Source: Flaccisagitta enflata (Eukaryota > Chaetognatha > Sagittoidea > Aphragmophora). From it: a stretch of DNA of 64,000 bases. The translations under genes were made by a program, and so were the position numbers. Shown one piece after another: positions 59,560 through 64,000 of the stretch (position 1 is the first letter of the stretch; every line of letters begins with the position of its first letter). The DNA lies in assembly GCA_965153355.1 (NCBI GenBank), contig OZ231126.1, positions 84,878,001 to 84,942,000 on the forward strand. Direction: 5' to 3'. Under the pieces are notes generated by a model. The model searched no databases and was not told where the DNA came from. It worked only from the letters and a program-made list of their open reading frames with translations.

Positions 59560-59965
59560 CTCTTGCGCGAATTTTAAACAATGTCACCATAGGCCAAAGA
59601 CGCAGCACACGTATGGTCATGCCAGTCTGTTCAATACACGATAAAGGAAATGGAATATACTCATACCTGGCCATACATATCTTAGAACCTCATAACACCT
59701 TCTTGGGGCGAGAAACCATTGAAGAAAGGATGCCAGTGCTCTGAATTTTTTTTTTCAAAGTGGCTAATAAATTGTAGTTTCATGCGCAATTCGTGACTTT
59801 ATAGTGTCAGTGAGCAGTTTCTATATAAATCACAAAAGATGAATTTTCCAAAAGCATATTTTCATCAATTTTATCCAAATTCATTCAAGGAACTGAAAAC
59901 ACCACAAGCAGTGCATTTTTTTGTTAGTTCACCTTGAGGCCACTGGATATTAGTTGTGTAACGAA
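59560..59965. other. No gene seen
   Basis: Unassigned. The 77-residue ORF crossing the MITE edge has no recognised domain. Confidence 0.4.
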
Positions 59966-60186
59966 CAAGTGACGCGGGGTCACAATATCGTTGCGGACGG
60001 GTGGGTAGGGGCATGCAACCCCCATCCACACCCCAACCCACCCCCAACACTCAAACATACTCAAAAAGTATCCAAAGCGCTCATTTTCCCACTTTTCAAC
60101 TCGATCACCATGACGGACAAACCGACGGACCAACGGACGGACGGACGGACAAAGCCTCTTATAGAGTTGCGTGTCCGCAACTAAAA
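59966..60186 (+). mobile_element. Helentron-like element, type A prime
   Basis: AACAAGTGACGCGGGGTCAC, AATATCGTTGCGGACGGGTG, CTCATTTTCCCACTTTTCAA, (ACGG)n, CCTCTTATAGA, and hairpin GTTGCGTGTCCGCAAC then TAAAAA. Complete. Confidence 0.7.
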
Positions 60187-60805
60187 ATAAGAATGTACTG
60201 CACAGAGACAAAGTGCCATTTTCAAGTGCTTAGACAAAGGGACCATGCCATTTATGGAAGGTTCTTTTGCTTCTGATTGGTTATTTTAGTCACTATATAA
60301 TACAATTTTACAGAATTTAGATTAATTCATTCATATTTAATATTTTTTTTTTCAAATGAAAAATAGAAAATAGCAGTTTTTCCACTCAAATTTTAAAGGT
60401 TGTGACGGTAATTTGTAGCCAGATGTTAATATGATAACTTTTGTTATTTTTCTTTCTGTTTCACATACCACCTCTCCGGGAATAGGCACAATATTTTCCA
60501 CATCTAAAACAACATTGAATACGCCAAATAAACGGACGGACATGTCCTTGATAGAAAACGACGTGGCCTCCCAGATAAAATGAGATCAAATTTAGTGGAT
60601 CGTTAATCTGCTTACCCGTCTTCTTCCCCCCCCCCTCTCCTCTTTAATCTTTAATCTCGTGTTATAAATCTACGCGGCATTGTTTACTTTTTGTTTGGCT
60701 CAGACATGACAATCATAAATTAATGCGAGTATCGATTCTATCCCTTTTCAAGACCCGTATTACCCGGCATCTCGCAATCAGGGTCCAGCGACAATCGCAC
60801 GAAAA
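60187..60805. other. No gene seen
   Basis: AT-rich with a short CCCCCC tract at 60628. Confidence 0.45.
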
Positions 60806-61132
60806 TTATTGCGCGCGTCCTCGTGCGTCTACCAGAGCTCATGCATGTCTGTCGGTTGGTCGGTCAGTTGGTCCGTCACGCATTTGTAAAAACTGCGCAA
60901 AACGGCCGAATTTGTATTTCTTCATTCTGTCACCAACCATGCTCTCCCACATTCGTGAATTCGTTAATTCATTCATTCATTCATTCATTCATTCATTCAT
61001 TCATTCATTCATTCATTCATTCATTCATTCATTCATTCATTCATTCATTCATTCATTCATCGTAACCGTTCATTCACGTATTATCAATCAGAAAGACACT
61101 AACGCGTACCTATTTCCCATAGCTTGTCCTTG
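60806..61132 (-). mobile_element. Helentron-like type E with (CATT)n
   Basis: GCGCGTCCTCGTGCGTCTAC, GTTGGTCGGTCAGTTGG, AAACTGCGCAAAACGG, (CATT)n (60968-61060), ACTAACGCGTACCTATTTCC..GCTTGTCCTTGTT. Confidence 0.55.
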
Positions 61133-61145
61133 TTCTCTTTTTATA

Positions 61146-61467
61146 TGCGTCCTCGCACATCTATAAACGGTCATGTCTGTCCGTCAGTTGGTCGGTCTGT
61201 CATGCAAACGTTAAAACCGCACAAAACCGCGTCTTTCTTCAATCCTGTAACCTCACTCGCCTTCAAACTTTGATTTTTATACATTCATTCATTCATTCAT
61301 TCATTCATTCATTCATTCATTCATTCATTCATTCATTCATTCATTCATTCATTCATTCATTCATTCATTCATTCACGCATTCATTAAAATCGCTCATTCA
61401 TTAAAAACGTACATTCATACATTCTTAATCAGCGAGGCGCACATATTGGCCATAACTTGGCCTTGTT
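61146..61467 (-). mobile_element. Helentron-like type E with (CATT)n, uninterrupted
   Basis: ATGCGTCCTCGCACATCTAT plus AAACGG, GTCCGTCAGTTGGTCGG, AACGTTAAAACCGCAC, (CATT)n (61281-61380), ATCAGCGAGGCGCACATATT plus GGCCATAACTTGGCCTTGTT. Gives the empty-site sequence for the hAT-like insertion at 31828. Confidence 0.65.
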
Positions 61468-62417
61468 GTTTCCAATTGTTTTCCGACGACGACGGACCAT
61501 AATTTGCTTCGAACATTTATCGATGCTGATTACCGCTGGACATAAGTGTATGGCGCGAAATCTCAAAGGGCCGTCGGAAACCAGTTTCATGTCAGACCCG
61601 ACAGGCTTTTTTACTTAGCTATTCTTTTCAAATCTTAAATTGCGCTTTCAAGTTTCATGCTAGAAATGATAGCCTAGTTCGTTAGAAAAACATACATTTT
61701 CTTTCATTCTTCCCCTGATTATGCATTTTCTTTCTCTGATTTCTTTTTTTTTTTTTATTTTTGTTCCATTTTTTTCTTCTTTTTATACATGAGCTTAAGT
61801 ACGACAAGAGATTAAGTCTGACAAACAGGGACGTCGGCCGACGTCCCTGACGTCCCTCCCCGTACACCCATGTGGCGCTGGTTGTCAATCGCAATAAATA
61901 GCAAACACACTTTTCTGTATTCGTATTCTCCCTCGAGACACCCACGCTTATTTTTTTCTCTTTTTTTCTTCTTTCACTACGGAAGCCAAGTTTTCAGGAG
62001 GCAAAAAAACATTGCAAAGACATCTGGAACCTCGATTCAATATTCCACTCATTCCTTTAGTATGTTTGTAGCAAATAATTGAAAAATCAAAAACACTTGT
62101 ATTCCACTTTGCAGTTTTCTTCTATCGGAAACTAAAGGCATAAACTGATGTAGAAAACAAATCTGATCAAAACATTAGAAACAAAAACAGGACTGAATCG
62201 AAATTCGAAACGCGTGGACGGAAAAATCAAAGACAAAGAAAAAAGTCCCGAAAAAAAAAAGAACCAGAACATTTCCAATCGCAATAAAGGATCATAATAA
62301 CCAATAGACGAAAGAAGAAAATAACGAACACATATTAGAAAAAATAGGTAAAAAAAGGTAAAAAAAAAAAGAAAAGAAAACAAAACAAAACAAAAACAAA
62401 CAAAAAACAACCCCAGA
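61468..62417. other. Upstream region of the 62.4-kb exon; no gene seen
   Basis: T- and A-rich tracts. An A-rich leader (62340-62410) precedes the ATG and is compatible with a 5' UTR. No clear core promoter. Confidence 0.35.
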
Positions 62418-62561
62418 ATGAAGCTGAAGATTGTAATCTTTGCGGCAACAGATGCGTTGCAATTGGCGGCCACGTTTCTGGCGAGTCACAGGCATTTAAG
62501 CGAGTGCTTGAGTTTGCACTTGGAGTGCATTGGGGCCACCCGTTCAAACCAAAACAACAAT

Positions 62562-62620
<59 letters not shown>

Positions 62621-63221
62621 CTACAACAACAACAACAGCGATGGCGTCATCTTGTTGGCTTCGGAAGCGTTGGCGCCGTTGTTGAGAGACGACAAAGACG
62701 ACTCCGTTGAAGCCAATCTCTTCAAAAAGATGACTGGAAAAGTAAAAGTCGACGAAGAAGAAGCTGACGACGCGCAACAACAACCAGACAACGACGATGC
62801 GATCTCGATGGCCAGCGCTGCATCATCCTGTTACCACCTCCGCTCCGCCTGCATCACCATTCCTCCGGCAGCTTCCCTCTCAGTCGTCGACAATTTTGCG
62901 CAGCGTCTGAGTCGACGCGGCGTGGAAGTCGTTTCCGGTGACGGCGTCGGCGGCGTCGTTGACGTGCTCATCGGCGTCGTCGGCAGATGGATCGAAGAAT
63001 GCGCCGGAGACGAACATCATCAGCAGCAGCAACCAAGAAGAATCGAAAGCCCGCGACCGATTTCGACGGCCCATGGAAACAACAGAGACAGTAGCAGCAG
63101 CAGCAGCGGCGGCAACAATGCGACGCTGCGTCGTGACTCGTCTCATCGGAAAACCGCGAAAAAGGTGGTAACGGTGATCAAGCGCACACTGCACATTTCC
63201 ACTGTTGGACCCGAATCCCAG
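62418..63221 (+). CDS. Probable first coding exon, poly-Asn and Ser-rich protein, unknown function
   Basis: ATG at 62418 in an A-rich leader (context CCAGAATGA) opens a frame that reaches a consensus donor CCCAG|GTAGAG after exactly 268 codons (phase 0); the frame otherwise stops 12 codons into the presumed intron (63260). The first ~42 residues look ordered (MKLKIVIFAATDALQLAATF, ASHRHLSECLSLHLECIG). Then come an Asn run of about 27 plus Tyr and four Asn coded by a (CAA)n microsatellite, an acidic stretch (KVDEEEADD), a segment resembling a small alpha/beta unit (SVVDNFAQRLSRRGVEVVSG, VGGVVDVLIGVVGRWIEECA), a Ser/Gly-rich run, and a basic end (RRDSSHRKTAKKVVTVIKRT). I do not recognise the family. 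GC-rich, codon-like composition contrasts with the AT-rich flanks and supports a host gene. The partner exons lie to the right, beyond 63222 or outside the window. Confidence 0.55.
62551..62633 (+). repeat. (CAA)n microsatellite inside the exon
   Basis: ACAACA repeats read in the AAC frame give the Asn run; one TAC interrupts. Length polymorphism would change the protein. Confidence 0.9.
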
Positions 63222-64000
63222 GTAGAGAGGGAAAACGAATTCTGTTGCAGAGCTGCATGACCTCGGCTTTTTTGCCAGATACAGATGAGCGTTTCTAAAG
63301 CGCATGTCTAGGAACTGTACAAATATGAAGCCGCTTTATTGCCAATATAGAATAAATTACAAAATTTCTCATGAGACAGCAAGTTGACGGGGCGTAGGGG
63401 GAGGTCCCGCCACTGCTGCCATGGTAGTACCTTTTGTTGAGATAACTAAGTTGTCGAACACCAACTTATTCAAGAAACAAAAAAGAGAGAGAGAGAAGGA
63501 AAAAAAAATAGGGAAAAAATAAAGCAAAAAAATGAAAAGGAAAAGAGAAAACAAAACTTAGTTGTTTTTTTTCTGAAACTATGGCAGTGATCACTGTTTT
63601 TAAGAATTGTAGGGCAGAAACATTAGTTAGTTTCTGTTGGGACACTGATTTTGTCACACACAGATTGGAGGGTGGCAGTAGTAAAAAATTCTACTCCACT
63701 ACGCAAGTTGAATGCCATATAGGTAGGCATGCCTTATAAGCGACTGCGCTCTATTGCTCTAGCCGTGCTCCACTGTGTTGCATTAGGTGACGTAATTTGA
63801 TGTTTAAAATTTCAAATCATTATACAGTACGATCGGCAGTACATAGAGGGCCTTCTACAGCTCGACTTTTTGAATGAGGAACAAAAAGCTTTGGTTTTTC
63901 TGAAAGCTGATGGCCCAAGGCACCGACTGAAAACAAAATTCCGCACCAAGTGATTTGAAATAAAACTGACAATTATTTTTCATCATTGCATGAAGAGCAA
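63222..64000. other. Presumed intron / no further gene seen
   Basis: Begins with GTAGAGAGG. At 63680-63775, GGTAGGCATGCCTTATAAGC and GTGCTCCACTG resemble an inverted copy of the 20646-20803 MITE. No second exon is supported. Confidence 0.4.

Noticed and set aside
59511-59744. 77-residue ORF as a small gene
   Set aside because: Begins inside the MITE terminal repeat and shows no domain or splice context.

Overview
The window is from a large, repeat-dense animal genome, probably an invertebrate. No bacterial gene, operon or ribosome-binding-site pattern is visible. The BEL/Pao-type gag (a lineage known only from animals), a CR1/Jockey-like non-LTR relic, consensus splice sites around two exon-like ORFs, and several families of non-autonomous DNA elements all point to a metazoan. 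I cannot name the phylum. Most apparent ORFs are translations of microsatellites, minisatellites and transposon ends and are not called as genes.

Layout: 1-21 kb is a mosaic of nested non-autonomous elements. The commonest are (a) Helentron-like elements (HLE): a short perfect hairpin, then CTCTATAA..GG..TGTCCGTCC, a (GTCY)n or (ACGG)n microsatellite, and a far end with GGCCTTGTT; and (b) 'cap' elements: GGGCAGCGGCCCC..GGGG caps in inverted orientation around minisatellite cores. One cap pair forms a near-perfect 1.9 kb palindrome (17443-19324). 21960-27626 is a complete, very young LTR element: 479-bp LTRs differing at one base, a perfect 5-bp target duplication AGGGT, and a BEL/Pao-type gag with three zinc knuckles but no pol. 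It has no tRNA-type primer site next to the LTR. Instead the 14 bases after the 5' LTR are exactly complementary to 14 bases inside the LTR, in the geometry needed for self-priming. 27672-30120 is a tandem array of about 14 units of ~131 bp built from HLE-like ends and interrupted by a mariner-type MITE with a TA duplication. 30-36 kb holds more HLEs, a hAT-like element with an 8-bp duplication and nested insertions, and a long (CA)n tract. 36.5-39.7 kb (minus) is a broken non-LTR retrotransposon. 40-50 kb is again nested MITEs, cap elements and minisatellites.

Host coding sequence: a probable internal exon at 50201-51698 (minus; Ser/Pro/Ala-rich protein of unknown function) with a good acceptor and donor, and a probable first coding exon at 62418-63221 (plus; poly-Asn and Ser-rich, unknown) ending at a CAG|GTAGAG donor. 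Nothing shows that they belong to one gene; they are on opposite strands.

How the parts fit: the retrotransposon would need reverse transcriptase and integrase from elsewhere. The HLEs, cap elements and MITEs carry no proteins and depend on enzymes in trans. Several elements sit inside copies of other elements, so empty sites can be read directly. All family names rest on structural signatures read by eye; no database search was possible.
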